Below are positions 11,180-22,585 of a stretch of 64,000 nucleotides of DNA, piece by piece (the first letter of the stretch is position 1; each line of letters opens with the position of its first letter). Origin of the DNA: Humulus lupulus (taxonomy: Eukaryota; Streptophyta; Magnoliopsida; Rosales; Cannabaceae); the NCBI RefSeq assembly GCF_963169125.1, contig NC_084801.1, positions 80,417,696 to 80,481,695 on the forward strand. Reading direction: 5' to 3'. Both the position numbers and the translations under genes were made by a program. Below the pieces are notes generated by a model. It was not told the origin of the DNA. It was given only the letters and a program-made list of their open reading frames with translations, and searched no databases.

Positions 11180-12215
11180 GACATTATGAATTTCTGGTTA
11201 TGTCCTTTGGATTAACCAATGCCCCAGCAACTTTTATGGATATGATGAATAGGGTTTTTAAGGACTACTTGGACAAGTTTGTGACTGTATTTATCGAAGA
11301 CATTCTGGTGTACTCTCAGTCAGAGAGAGAGCATGAGCACCATCTACGTTTGGTATTGCAGCGGTTGAGGGAGCATAGGTTATATGCTATGTTCTGGCTA
11401 CCACAAGTTAAATTTCTGGTCCACATCGTTAGTAAGGAGGGGATTCTGGTTGACCCAAGTAAGGTTGAGGCAGTGAGAGATTGGCCAAGATCGAGAAGTG
11501 TTCCTGAAGTTAGGAGTTTTCTAGGATTGGCAGGGTATTATCGGTGGTTTGTTGAGGGGTTTTTCAGGATAGCTACGTCGTTGACAGAATTGACAAAGAA
11601 GAAGACAAAGAATGTTTGGGCAGACAGATGTGAGAACAGTTTTAAGGAGTTGAAGCGGAAACTGATCACCGCGCCAGTGATGAGTCTGCCGACAGATAAT
11701 GAGTAGTTTGTTGTTTATTGTGATGCTTCGAGACAGGGTTTAGGGTGTGTGCTGATGGAACCTGGTAAGGTGATAGCCTACGCATCGAGATAGTTAAATG
11801 AGTATGAGCATAGATATCCCACGCATGATCTGGAGTTGGCAGTGGTGGTATTCGCACTTGAGATTTGGAGACATTATTTATATGGTGAGAAATGCGAGAT
11901 ATACACCGACCATAAGAGTTTGAAGTACTTCTTTACTCAGAAAGATCTGAATATGCGATAGAGATGGTGGCTAGAGTAGGTTAAGGATTATGATTGTGAT
12001 ATCCTATACCATCCTATGAAGGCTAATGTAGTGGCTGATGCATTGAGTCGAAAAGGCCCAGGACAGTTGTTCAGTTCGAGACAGATATTTGATAAGTCAA
12101 CTGAGGAGATGGCTAGAGCGGGTATAGAGTTGGTGGTTGGTGGTTGGTCAGTTAGCCAGCATCACTCTTCAGTCTACACTCCTGGAGAGAATCAAGGAGG
12201 CGCAGGGGAAGGATT
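11180..12215 (+). pseudogene. H reverse transcriptase (C-terminal half) and RNase H
   Basis: The RT resumes after the solo LTR with [13 protein letters not shown]. The catalytic YxDD box reads FIED here (about 11290), so the first catalytic Asp is Glu. The connection and Ty3-type RNase H follow ([32 protein letters not shown]) with stops at about 11704, 11791, 11959 and 11977. The sequence ends at the insertion site of element A. It matches 17041-17654 plus 29327-29760 of element A. Confidence 0.87.
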
Positions 12216-12220
12216 CCGAG
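12216..12220. other. TSD of element A, left copy
   Basis: CCGAG precedes the A 5' LTR. The right copy at 33460-33464 is CCAAG, one base different. The homologous uninterrupted H sequence reads across the join. Confidence 0.75.
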
Positions 12221-14599
12221 TGTAACGACCCAAATTCGCTATTAAGGCTTAAGGGCCTTGAGTAGTGTGCCTGGAGGGCATAATGGGATTTTGTGTGTGA
12301 CTTTAATGAGTTTAATGCATGATTATGATTTAATGCACGTTATATGACTATTTGATTATTTGAGATGCATGACTATGTGAATTAGTATGCATGTAGACCT
12401 GATTATCTTAGAAAGAGCATAATTGTAATTTGGCCATTTTGGGCATGACTGTGTTGATATCTGTGATCCGTGACTCGAGACGATCCTAGAATGAGCGGGT
12501 TAGCGGAAAAGTCAAAGCGGAAATCTATACCCGGCTTGGGTTAAGCCTGGGGAGTTTAAATGAGAATTTGGAAAATATATTGAGGTTAATCTTGATAATG
12601 AAGAATGTATATTTGGTGACTAATCAGGTATTGGGTAGCGAGCGGGAATTATTAGGAACACTTGAGGAATTAGTGGGAATTTGGGTAATATGACTAAAAT
12701 GTCCCTTTATGGGCAAAAAGGTTTAGAAATTGTTAGGGAGGGCATTTTGGTCTTTAGGCTTGTTAGAGATAAGTTAAAGGGAGCTTTATACTTAGTGGAT
12801 TTTGTAGGAAAAGAGTTAAGGCTGAAAAAGAAAGAAAGAAGGAAGAGAAAGGAAAAGAGAGAAAAGCTGAAGGGTTTTGTTCCAAAGAATCGGTTTGTGG
12901 CTCTCCCAACCATTTTCCTTCATTTTTCTTGGAGTTAAGATCAGTGGAGAGCTAGGGTAGGCTGAGCATCAAGGATCCTAAGCTAGACTTGAGGATTGGG
13001 AAGGGATTAGCAAGATCACATCAGAAATTTGAGGTAAGTTCTTGGAGATTTTAGTTTAAGGGCTTGACTCGTTTGAGCTGTGTATTTGAGCTAAATAGAT
13101 GGGATTTTTGGGGAAATGAGGTCAAGGTTGTGAAGGAGCAAGCTAAGGAGGTCTAGGGTTCAACTCAAGGTCGAATTTCTATCCACAGTATGATTTCTAA
13201 GACATTATCTTTGTTGTTTGAATGAATTTCTGGTTTTTGGGTTCATTATGGTAGATCTTGAGTTTTGGGTTGCTTGAGCTTGGGGTATGAGTTCTTGGGA
13301 TGCTTGGGATGAGTGTGAGGTGTTGATAAGTTTGTTTTTGGGCTTGGGAAAGATTTGGACAAGTTTGGGGTTGAAATGGTAGAAGGAAATCGCAGAATGC
13401 GATTTTGGGCATTGCTGGTCTGCAACTAGCGCTACAGCGCTAGTCAGTGGGCGCTGTAGCGCTAGCCCCTGTTCTGGGGGGTGTGTTCTACCTGTAGCGC
13501 TACAATGCCCTCTTTAGAGCGCTGTAGCGCTACATTATTCATAGAAGGGGATTTTTGGGTTTTTGTTGAGGGATTTTGACCTAGGGTTCGGGGCTCGATT
13601 CCACCACTTTGTTTTGGGGATCTAGGACTTCCCGGGGGCTCGGGATTGGTCCCGAGGCTAGGTTTTGGACTTGAGGTTTGGTAATGACTTTGACCTATGG
13701 ATTTTTCTTAGGTAAGCGCTAGGGCTCGAGTAGGATCGTGCTCAAGGAGTCAGGTGACCAAGGCTATCGAATTTAAAGGTAAGAAAACCGTAACACCCGG
13801 GATCAGGGCATGGGCCCACAGTGTTGTTGCAGGGCATGGCCCTAGATTGTTTTACGTGCAAATGTATAACCTTGGATTTATTATTATATGTTTGAATGAT
13901 TATTTCGAAATGTATTATGCGTGCGATTATAATGAAATGAACGGCTAAGGTTGAGAGCGGCAAAGGCCGGGTACGGCCTTGGGGCCGGAAGTAACACTCA
14001 GCACATGGGGTGCTTATGGCCAGGGTGGGACCCAATGGATACATGAGTTATCCTTACGGTGAGGACCGAGACCCTAGGCTTGGGTAAGGCCTTTGGGGCG
14101 GCATGGCCGTGTTTGTTCAATCTGATGGTTTTTCCTATTTATCAGTGGATTATGTCAGCTATATTCTATGCATATGTTATGTACTATTTGGGTTTTCTTG
14201 CTGGGCTTCGGCTCACGGGTGCTCCGTGTTGCAGGTAAAAGCAGAGAGTCAGTCAACCGGCCATGAGTATGGAGAGCGTGGGGGCGGCGAGTACATGTTC
14301 GGCCTGCCCGACTGCTTTGGTTGGGGGCATTTTGAATATGGCTGTATTAACTTATTCTTTTGATAGTTAACCTGGTGTAAATCTATTTTTGAGTTGTAAA
14401 TATTTTGTAAACCTTATTTTTGGGATCCCATATGTTTGATACTTAATGTTTTCAATGAAACTAAACATTTTCAAAGAGTACAGCCTTAAATTCTGGTTTA
14501 TTCACACTTTTGGTTTTAGAAACCACGTAGAGTCAGTCAAAAGCACGATTTCAGTTTTAAACTCAGTAAGTAACGGCTCTAAGGTAGTAGGGCGTTACA
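12221..14599 (+). repeat. 5' LTR of A (2379 bp)
   Basis: It starts TGTAACGACCC and ends GGCGTTACA. At 13427-13540 it contains a set of self-complementary AGCGCT boxes. The open readings inside it (12681-12938, 14103-14363) occur in both LTRs and are not supported as genes. Confidence 0.93.
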
Positions 14600-14620
14600 A
14601 CTTGGTATCTGAGCGAGCGA
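14600..14620 (+). promoter_or_regulatory. Primer binding site of A
   Basis: ACTTGGTATCTGAGCGAGC directly follows the LTR. It resembles TGGTATCAGAGCC, complementary to initiator-Met tRNA, with one internal change. Confidence 0.75.
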
Positions 14621-14936
14621 AGGTTTATTGGTTCTGGAGATTGACCGAACATGTACGCACGCTGCCATTGAAAAGCTCGACTCAGGGTTGATTGGTATGG
14701 TCGATTAATATATATCTGAATGTGTTTAATGCTTTGTGTGCCTGCTTAGGTTGTTATGACCATGATGAGTGAAATAACATATGCATGATGCCAGGGCAAG
14801 GCCCGTTTTGTGCTCTATGATATCTATATGTATGTTAGATTGTTGATTTTGGTTGTTGTTGAGATTGAGAGGTGGAAATTGGACCTTGTTATCATGCCTG
14901 ATGAGCGGTGTAACTGATTGCTGGCATTTAGTTGTA

Positions 14937-15989
14937 ATGCCTCGCCAATCATCGAGACTCCGCGGCATTCGGGCCGAGGATGACAACCAGGGTCAGGACC
15001 CTCCACCTGCTCCTCAGAACTGGCAGCAGATTTTAGCCGAAATGGAGGCTAGATTGAAGAGAACAGAGGAAGAGCTTAGTCAGTTGAGGCAACCATCTCC
15101 TCCACCAGCCACTGGGTTACCACTACAGCCGAGTGTAGTACCAGCTCCGGTTCAACCTATGACTGAGAACAGGTTGGAACCTCTGTATGAAAGATTCAAG
15201 AAACAACAACCTCTTACCTTTGAGGGCGGAGCAGACCCACTGCAGGCTGAGCAATGGATGAGTACGATTTCTGTAATCTTGGACTTCATGAGGGTTGAAG
15301 GAAAGGAAAGGGTTGATTGTGCCAGTTATATGCTTAGAAATGATGCACGAATATGGTGGGATGTGGTAAGGCAGCGAAGGGATACTGCAGCTATGACTTG
15401 GGAAGAGTTCAAGAGCATTTTTAACGAGAAGTACTACAGCGTAGCAGTTCGAGCTGCGAAAGCTGATGAGTTTATCAACCTGACTCAGAGCAGGTTATCC
15501 GTCACCGAGTACGCCGTGGTATTTGACAGATTGGCGAAGTTTGGGCCAGAGCTAGTGCTGACTGATGCGGCCAGGAGAGATAGGTTTATACGGGGTTTGA
15601 ATGTGATGATCGCCCGTGATGTGAGTATTACATTGGCTCCAGAGACTACCTATGCGCAAGTGATGGATAAGGCCCTTACTGCTGAGAGGGCTGAGGATCA
15701 GATCTGGAAGGATATCGCTGCTAGGCGCGATACCAGGAGGGCAGTGCCTTCTTCTTCTGGGCCTAGTCGGGGCAGCGGCCCCAGTGAGCAGAAGAGAAGA
15801 GCACCAGATTCATTTGCTCCTTATGGTTCTGATAGGAGGGTTCGCGGTTCGATGGGTGGCCGTCAGGGCGAAAATGACAGCTGGAGGAGCTTTCCGATGT
15901 GTTCTCGATGCAGGCGACGACATCAGGGCGAGTGCCGGACCAGGGCATGCTTTATTTGTGGGAGCACCAACCACTTTAACTCAGACTGA
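14937..15989 (+). CDS. A gag (capsid-nucleocapsid), nearly complete
   Basis: The first ATG (14937) opens MPRQSSRLRG. About 350 codons are open. A charged N-terminal helix (about residues 25-50) is followed by the Ty3-type gag core with FEGGADPLQAEQW, WWDVVRQRRD and FNEKYYSVAVR. A basic linker leads to the zinc-knuckle start CFICGSTNHFNSD, and TGA at 15987 cuts off the last Cys. The next about 90 bases repeat the sequence around the zinc knuckle/protease junction, suggesting a small duplication. Protease is in the same frame (380 codons downstream), so one stop separates gag from pol. H has the same gene with more stops. Confidence 0.9.
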   Translation: MPRQSSRLRGIRAEDDNQGQDPPPAPQNWQQILAEMEARLKRTEEELSQLRQPSPPPATGLPLQPSVVPAPVQPMTENRLEPLYERFKKQQPLTFEGGADPLQAEQWMSTISVILDFMRVEGKERVDCASYMLRNDARIWWDVVRQRRDTAAMTWEEFKSIFNEKYYSVAVRAAKADEFINLTQSRLSVTEYAVVFDRLAKFGPELVLTDAARRDRFIRGLNVMIARDVSITLAPETTYAQVMDKALTAERAEDQIWKDIAARRDTRRAVPSSSGPSRGSGPSEQKRRAPDSFAPYGSDRRVRGSMGGRQGENDSWRSFPMCSRCRRRHQGECRTRACFICGSTNHFNSD

Positions 15990-16076
15990 GGCAGAGGCCA
16001 GAAAGAGGAGCCAAGGCAGGCTAAGAAAGAGGAGCCAAGGCAAGGAGACAACCTCGCTCCTGCTAGGGTTTTCACT

Positions 16077-16654
16077 TTGACTCAGACTGAGGCAGAGGCC
16101 AGTCCCTCAGTCGTGACAGGTCAGATTTTTAGCGCTGGTTCCTTGTTTACTGCATTGATTGATTCGGGTGCTACTCACTCATTTGTATCTACTAGGGTGA
16201 TTGATCAACATTGTAGACCTAGTATTTTGTATGCTAGTGGTTTTCAGACTTTATTGCCAACAGGGAACTGGTGGTCTCTAGGAGGTGGGTTAGAGCATTA
16301 CCAGTAGTAATAAACGGTAGAGAATTGTTTGTTGACCTGGTTGAACTAGATATGGAAGATTTTTATATAATACTAGGAATGGATTGGTTAACGCCGTATG
16401 GAGCAACAATTGACTGTAAGCGACGACTGGTGACCTTTGAACCAGATGGCGAGGTAGCCTTTGTGTTTGTGGGAACGGTGAATGGACCGCGGGTGCCTAT
16501 GATCTCAGTACTAAAGGCTAGAGACCTAATGCAGGAGGGTTGCATAGGATTCCTAGCGAGTATTGTAGATTCCTCCAAGGTGGCGGCAGTGGGACCGATT
16601 GAAACCAGAGTGGTCTGTGAGTTTCCAGCAGATCTGCCAGGATTGCCGCCATAG
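16077..16654 (+). pseudogene. A protease
   Basis: The catalytic motif DSGATHSFVST begins at 16161. A single-G loss near 16270 (ACAGGGAAC here, ACAGGGGAAC in H) shifts the frame. The rest of the domain (ILGMDWL, VPMISVLKARDLMQEGCIGF) is readable in the second frame. It ends with TAG at 16652-16654 at the protease/RT boundary. H has TAG at the same codon. Confidence 0.87.
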
Positions 16655-17223
16655 CGGGAGATTGAGTTCGTCATAGAGTTGGCTCTAGGAGCAGAGCTAG
16701 TGTCCAAGGCACCCTACAGAATGGCTCCGGCAGAATTAAAGGAATTGAAGATTCAGTTGCAGGAACTACTGGATTTGGGGTTTGTCAGACCGAGTTTCTC
16801 GCCATGGGGTGCTCCAGTATTGTTTGTTAAGAAAAGGATGGATCGCTCTGGATGTGCATTGACTACAGGGAGTTAAATAAGTTGACCATCAAGAACAAGT
16901 ATCCATTGCCTAGGATCGACGATTTATTTGATCAGCTTCAAGGGAGTACAGTGTTTTCGAAGATTGATCTCCGATCAGGCTACTATCAGTTGAGGATCAA
17001 AGAAGAGGACGTACCAAAGACTGCTTTTCGGACACGGTATGGGCATTATGAATTTCTGGTTATGTCCTTTGGATTAACCAATGCCCCAGCGACATTTATG
17101 GATTTGATGAATAGAATTTTCAAGGATTATCTGGATAAGTTTTTGATTGTATTTATTGATGATATCCTAGTGTACTCCCAGTCAGAGACAGAGCATGAGC
17201 ATCATCTGCGCCTGGTGTTGTAG
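16655..17223 (+). pseudogene. A reverse transcriptase
   Basis: RT runs from [14 protein letters not shown] through [12 protein letters not shown] and [11 protein letters not shown] 1-base loss near 16835 shifts the frame. It then reads [36 protein letters not shown] and the catalytic [10 protein letters not shown] (about 17152-17180), so the catalytic Asp pair is intact here. TAG at 17221 replaces the Gln of LVLQRL. Confidence 0.9.
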
Positions 17224-17654
17224 CGGTTAAGAGAGCATAAGTTATATGCTAAGTTTAGCAAATGCGAGTTCTGGTTATCGCAAGTTTCATTTCTGGGCCA
17301 TATTATCAGTAAGGATGGGTTACTGGTCGACCCAAGCAAGACGGAAGTAGTAAGAGATTGGCCTAGACCCAGCAATGTTCCTGAAGTTAGAAGTTTCCTT
17401 GGACTAGCAGGTTACTATCGGCGGTTTGTAGAGGGGTTCTCCAAAATTGCTACTCCATTGACAGAATTGACAAGGAAGAAGACCAAGTATGTGTGGACAG
17501 ATTGATGTGAGAACATCTTTAAAGAGTTGAAGCGGCGGTTGATTACTGCACCAGTGCTGAGCCTGCCAACAGATGATGAGAAGTTTGTGGTCTACTGTGA
17601 CGCTTCTAGACAGGGTCAGGGATGCGTGTTGATGCAGGCTGGGAACGTGATAGC
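17224..17654 (+). pseudogene. A RT connection and RNase H, part before B
   Basis: The frame continues after the TAG with [30 protein letters not shown], one TGA near 17506, then [15 protein letters not shown] up to the B insertion at 17655. The 5 bases ATAGC (17650-17654) are repeated after B. The domain resumes at 29327. Confidence 0.9.
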
Positions 17655-18242
17655 TGTTATTCAATAAATTAGCATTGATGACGTGGCAAGTGATCCCTTG
17701 ACACGTGGCTGACACCTGGAAGCGTCTGCTAGAGTATCGCCAGAAGACACAGTAGAAGCAGGGTAAGCCCGTCTTACCCGCGACCATTCTGGTCGATGGT
17801 TCTGTGTACAAGGCAACATTTATGGGAAAATCTTTGTAATTCCGAATTTATCTCACTCAATCTCCTAAGTACCCGATTATTCAGGGGAGAATATCTGTAA
17901 TAATCTTTTGTAACCCCCCTTGAGCCTATAAATAGCAAGAGATAGCTCAAGGGAGGGACTTTTGGCTTTTGAATCACTCGAAACTATAGTAATTCTCCTA
18001 GTAAACTTGTATTGTTCTTCAGAGGTTAGTGAAACTCATTGAACCCTAGTCCTTTGATCACTCTTCTGATTCTTATATCAATATCAGTCTAAGTGGACCT
18101 AGATCATTACTAGATCCTGGGGCCGAACCACTATAAAAATTCTTGTGTGATTTACTGTTTTTGCCATACGTTCTTCTCTATACATTCATTCACATCAATC
18201 ACATTTTGACTCCGTGTCAGTTGGCCAAATCTTGGGTCAACA
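17655..18242 (+). repeat. 5' LTR of B (588 bp)
   Basis: It starts TGTTATTCAA, a mutated TGTTATCC, and ends GGGTCAACA. The TATA box TATAAATAG at 17927 lies between CCTTGAGC and GCTCAAGG. It contains the word CTGGTCGA at 17789. Confidence 0.95.
17914..17952 (+). promoter_or_regulatory. TATA box within an inverted repeat (B 5' LTR)
   Basis: CCTTGAGC, a 19-base loop containing CTATAAATAG, then GCTCAAGG. The 3' LTR has the same structure at 29003-29037, as does T0 at about 4352-4386. Confidence 0.75.
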
Positions 18243-18264
18243 TTCTGGTACTTTCGTTGAGAGA
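18243..18264 (+). promoter_or_regulatory. Putative primer binding site of B
   Basis: TTCTGGTACTTTCGTTGAGAG follows the LTR. Element C has TTTTGGTGCTTTCATTGAGAG in the same place. The tRNA that pairs with it was not identified. Confidence 0.55.
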
Positions 18265-18290
18265 TTGATTTGTTGCTGTTAAGAAAACTA

Positions 18291-20765
18291 ATGACAAAAG
18301 CTGGAAGGAAAACTGGACAAGCGACCGCCACTGCACCGTCAAACCTGCCACCTCCTCCTCCTCCTGCAAGCATAGCGGAAGATGAGCCGCAACTGGATTT
18401 TGAAGAGGAGGAAATGGACGATGCGACGCTGAAGAGTACTCTGGGAGCGTTGCAGGAAGAGCTGGCTAATCTGAGGGCCAGTCAAGAGACTGCCACTGAA
18501 GTTATGGCGCGGCAGCAGCAGGAGATTGAAAGGCAACGCGCGGAATTGAGCGAAAGGCAGACGGAGGTTGACCGCCGCCAGAACAAAGCCATGGCAACCC
18601 TTGAGGCAGCCTTGCTGTTGGCTAGAAATCAGGCTGCACCTGCCTCACAGCCTGACTAACCGGTGAATGGGCCACCCCAGAGGGGTCCTAATCCGAGCCC
18701 ACCGATTCAGCCTTTGAGTCCGCAAAGGCCCGAGCAGCCTCAGATGGCCCATGACGATGTCCCACAGGATCCTGAGGCGCAGCCACCATCCCAAGCTGCT
18801 CGGGGTAATCCCCTGCAACAGAGGCAGAATAGGGCCGAGCATCAGCCTCGCAACCCTAGACGCCATAGGGATGATGGGCCGAACCTACCGAACAGAGGTC
18901 AGTACCCTCCTGGCAACAGGAGAGACTCAGAGTTAGGCTCTGCGGTCCGGTGCCCCCCACGACACGATGGTGCACGGGAACACTACGACCAGCGCAGTCC
19001 ACCCTCTAACGCTCGGGATGGTTCAGCCAGGGACGGGCATCGAGGGAAAAGTCGATCTCACCATAGCCAGTCGAAGTTCAGAGATGGCCACGGATACAAT
19101 GAGGATGACTCAGGCAAGGGAAATGGCGGTGGGAGGAATGGAGAAAGAGGTAAAATCAGGAGCCAAGTACCTCAAGATGACCAACCAAATAGACAGGATG
19201 CTGGGGGGCAGCCCAGACAAAATAATGTCTTCAACTGGCTGGGTGGTAGCGAGCAGCGAAGAAGAGAAGAGGACCTGAGAGTTGTACTCAATGATCGCCG
19301 CGAGAGGCACGGTGAGAACATCCCCCCAGCAACAGAGGCCACCGCGATTCCTACTGCAGTGCAGGCCCAGATAGACGCACTCAACCAGGCTGTTCAGTAG
19401 CTGGTCGGAGGAAGGACTTCTTACATCGACCACGATGGGAGGATAGGCACTCCTTTCGTCCAAAGGATAGCTAACGCCGAAACTCCCAGCAAATTCAAGA
19501 TGCCTACGCTCCCAAACTTTGATGGATATGGGGACCCAGTCTCGCATGTGAATAATTTTGAGATTCAGATAGACATTCAGAAAGTGTCCAAAGACGCTCA
19601 GTGCAGGATCTTCCCTGCAACACTTTCTGAAGCAGCGCAGGAGTGGTTCTTTAAATTCCCGCCTGCAAGCATAGTTTCCTGGGAAATGTTCGTAAGGGAG
19701 TTTTACGGACAGTTCTATGCGGGTCGTGTGCACCCAACCGAAGCAAACCAGCTAGTCGAAATTCGCCAGCAAGATGGGGAGTCAGTGAAGGATTACGTCC
19801 AGTGCTTTATGCGAGCGGCAGTTGGAGCAAAAATAGTCGGAGACGAAGGCAAGATGATGGCCATCACCGCAGGGGTTAAACGTTTCTCTCCCCTCTGGAA
19901 AAGTCTCTGAAAGGAAGGAGTTAGAACAACCCAGGAGTTCTTGGACCGAGCTGATCGTTACATCAAGCTCGAAGAGGCCATTGCTGATGATGGAAAACCC
20001 TTGAACAAGGGTAAGAAGGCCGCCGAACCCGCCAAAGCCGCCAATGGTTCCAAACCTAATGGCAACGGCAAAGGCAACGGAAACGGCAACGGTAATGGCA
20101 AGAATGGTGGAAAACGACCGTATAACGAGCCTTCCACCTCCGACAACAAACGAGCCAAGGGTAAACGTTATGAACCTAGGTTCACTAACTACACTGCCCT
20201 CGTTGAGTCTCAGGGAGAGGTTTACCAGGCCACAAGCTCTAGTGTGCCTTACAAGAAACCTGGACCCATTCGAAAGGACATTTCGAAAAGAGACACTATT
20301 AAGTTCTGTCGTTACCATAACGACTACGGACATGACACTAATGAGTGCAACCACTTAAAAGACGAAATTGAGTTCCTTATTAGACAAGGACACTTGAGAA
20401 GATACGTACGGGCCTTGGGAAATTCCCAACGAGAAGCTCTAGGTGGCAACGAGCAGGCGTCCACACGCCAACGCTCGCCACCATTACAGCCTGCCCCCGT
20501 GGCTGGAACACTCTTAACCATCTGTGGAGGCCAGCACCTCGCGAGAAATAGCAGAAAGGCCAGAGAACGATATGCCCGGACTCTGTGCCACGACCAAGAC
20601 ATCGAGATGATGACTGTGGAAGACCGTGCACCAAAAAAGGCTCGGTCAGAGGAAGGTGAGATAGCCTTCTCTGATGGCGATGCCCAACACGTCCGGTTCC
20701 CACATTCCGATCCGCTGTTCGTGGACATCCAGATGGCCAATATGATGGTAAAGAGGGTACTAGTT
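18291..20765 (+). pseudogene. B gag
   Basis: The ATG at 18291 (MTKAGRKTGQ) starts a long gag. An N-terminal Pro run and a coiled coil (about residues 45-110) come first, then a Pro/Arg-rich low-complexity region (18663-19400). The retrotransposon gag core (FDGYGDPVSHVNNFE, EWFFKFPPASIVSWE) lies at about 19500-19900, followed by a Lys/Gly/Asn-rich linker and a zinc knuckle CRYHNDYGHDTNEC (about 20307-20348). One frame is kept throughout, with stops at 18657, 19398 and 19908. Element C lacks the gag core that B retains. Confidence 0.9.
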
Positions 20766-21256
20766 GATACCGGAAGTTCATGAACATCCTGTATAAGTCA
20801 ACATTGGAACGCATGAAATTGTCCGTAAAGGACTTCGAGCCCTGCAATCAGACGATATATGGCTTCTCTGGAGAAGGACTCGCCCCAGCCGAAATGATCA
20901 AACTTCCAGTAACGACGGGTACAATGCCTGCAACAAGGACATTACTCGCCACTTTTGTAGTGGTCGATTGTCCTTCAGCGTACAACGCCGTTATCGAAAG
21001 GCCCATACTGGTTGATCTACGGGCTGTCATCTCTATTTGGCACCTATCCATGAAGTTCGCAATGGACGCGGGGGTAGGACGCGTTTTAGGAAACCAAAGG
21101 GAAGCCAGGGAGTGCTACAACTCCTCGATCACAAAGGCAAAAAGTGGAACGTCGAGGAGCACCACCCCGGACCGATTGCAGATGGCAGTAGATACGCAAG
21201 CCCAATCAGGTGGTGAAGTCACCAAATAGGGTGTTGCCCAAAGTGATGATGGAGAT
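20766..21256 (+). pseudogene. B protease
   Basis: The catalytic DTGSS starts at 20766. A 1-base loss right after it (TTCATGAAC here, TCCGTGAAC in C) shifts the frame. The remainder (NILYKSTLERM, FVVVDCPSAYNAVIERP) is open at 20780-21229 and stops at TAG 21227. RT follows in the same frame from 21257. Confidence 0.87.
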
Positions 21257-22585
21257 TTGGATCCTCGCTTTGGGGATTTTGAAGAGAATGTTGGACCCGT
21301 CGAGGACCTGGAGGAGGTCCAACTCGACAGAGAAAACCCGTCCAGAGTCGTGAAGGTTGGGAAAAACTTAGAACCTACCACGAAGCATGCACTGGTGGAA
21401 TTCTTGCGAAGGCACCAGGAAGTTTTCGCTTGGTCGCACAAAGACATGGTGGGGATAGATCCTGCGGTAATCAGCCATGTCTTGAACATAGATAAAACTT
21501 TTCCACCCGTGCAACAAAAAAGAAGGCTGCTCGATAAAGATAGATCAAGAGCCTTGAAAGAAGAAGTCGAAAGACTTAAGGAGAATGGGTTTATCAGGGT
21601 GGCGTTTTATCCATCGTGGGTATCAAATCCGGTGCTGGTCCCCAAGCCTAATGGCAAGTGGCGGACCTGTGTGGATTTTACAGACCTCAATAAAGCCTGC
21701 CCAAAAGACTGTTTCCCACTCCCAAGAATCGACCAGCTGGTCGATGCGACTGCAGGACATGAGATCCTCTTGTTCATGGATGCATATTCGGGCTACAACC
21801 AGATTAGCATGCATCCCCCTGACGAGGATCACACCAGCTTTCGGACCGATACGGGCTTATACTGTTACAAAGTCATGCCCTTCGGACTGAAAAACGTAGG
21901 TGCGACTTACCAACGGCTAGTCAACCACATGTTTAAGGAGCTGATCGGTGCAAACATGGAGGTATATGTGGATGGCATGCTGGTAAAGTCTGAAAAGGCA
22001 AAAGGACATGTGAGGGATCTACAAGAGTGCTTTGATGTGTTAAACAAGTACCAATTGAAGTTGAATCCCCTCAAATGTTACTTTGGAGTCGGATCAGGGA
22101 AGTTTTTGGGGTTTATAGTAAATTCAAGGGGAATCGAGGCTAACCCTGACAAGATAAAAGCCCTGATCGACATGAAGTCGCCGGAGAAGATCAAGGATGT
22201 ACAAAGTTTGACTGGAAGGATCGCTGCCCTGAGTAGATTCATCTCGAAATCAACTGACAAATGTGTCCCTTTCATCAATCTACTCAGACGCAATAAGAAG
22301 TTTGAATGGACGGGAGACTGCGAGCAAGCATTCAAAGCCTTGAAAGCTCATATGGCGCAACCTCCCATCTTGTCAAAACCGATCGAAGGAGAAACTTTGT
22401 TTATTTATCTGGCGATTACTGAAGTTGCTGCTAGTGCGGTACTTGTACGGGAGGAAGAAGGCGTACAGAAAGCAGTCTACTATGTCAGCAAGAGGCTAAT
22501 CGGTGCAGAATTAAGATATCTGCCAATCGAAAGGTTAGCATATTGCTTAATACTAGCCTCCAGGAAGTTGCATCCTTACTTCTAA
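21257..22585 (+). pseudogene. B reverse transcriptase and Ty3-type RNase H
   Basis: 442 codons are open. RT motifs in order are [55 protein letters not shown] and the active-site box YVDG at 21965-21976. The family box is YVDD, so the second Asp of the pair is Gly (GGC at 21974). Without both Asp residues RT is expected to be inactive. RNase H begins near 22330 (FIYLAITEVAASAVL, YVSKRL) and is cut by TAA at 22583, where C has a Gln codon. Confidence 0.92.

Noticed and set aside
12681..12938. Basic 85-codon reading in the A LTR, repeated at 31525
   Set aside because: It lies in an LTR, is Lys/Arg-rich because of an A/G-rich stretch, and has no domain or conservation beyond the LTR duplication.
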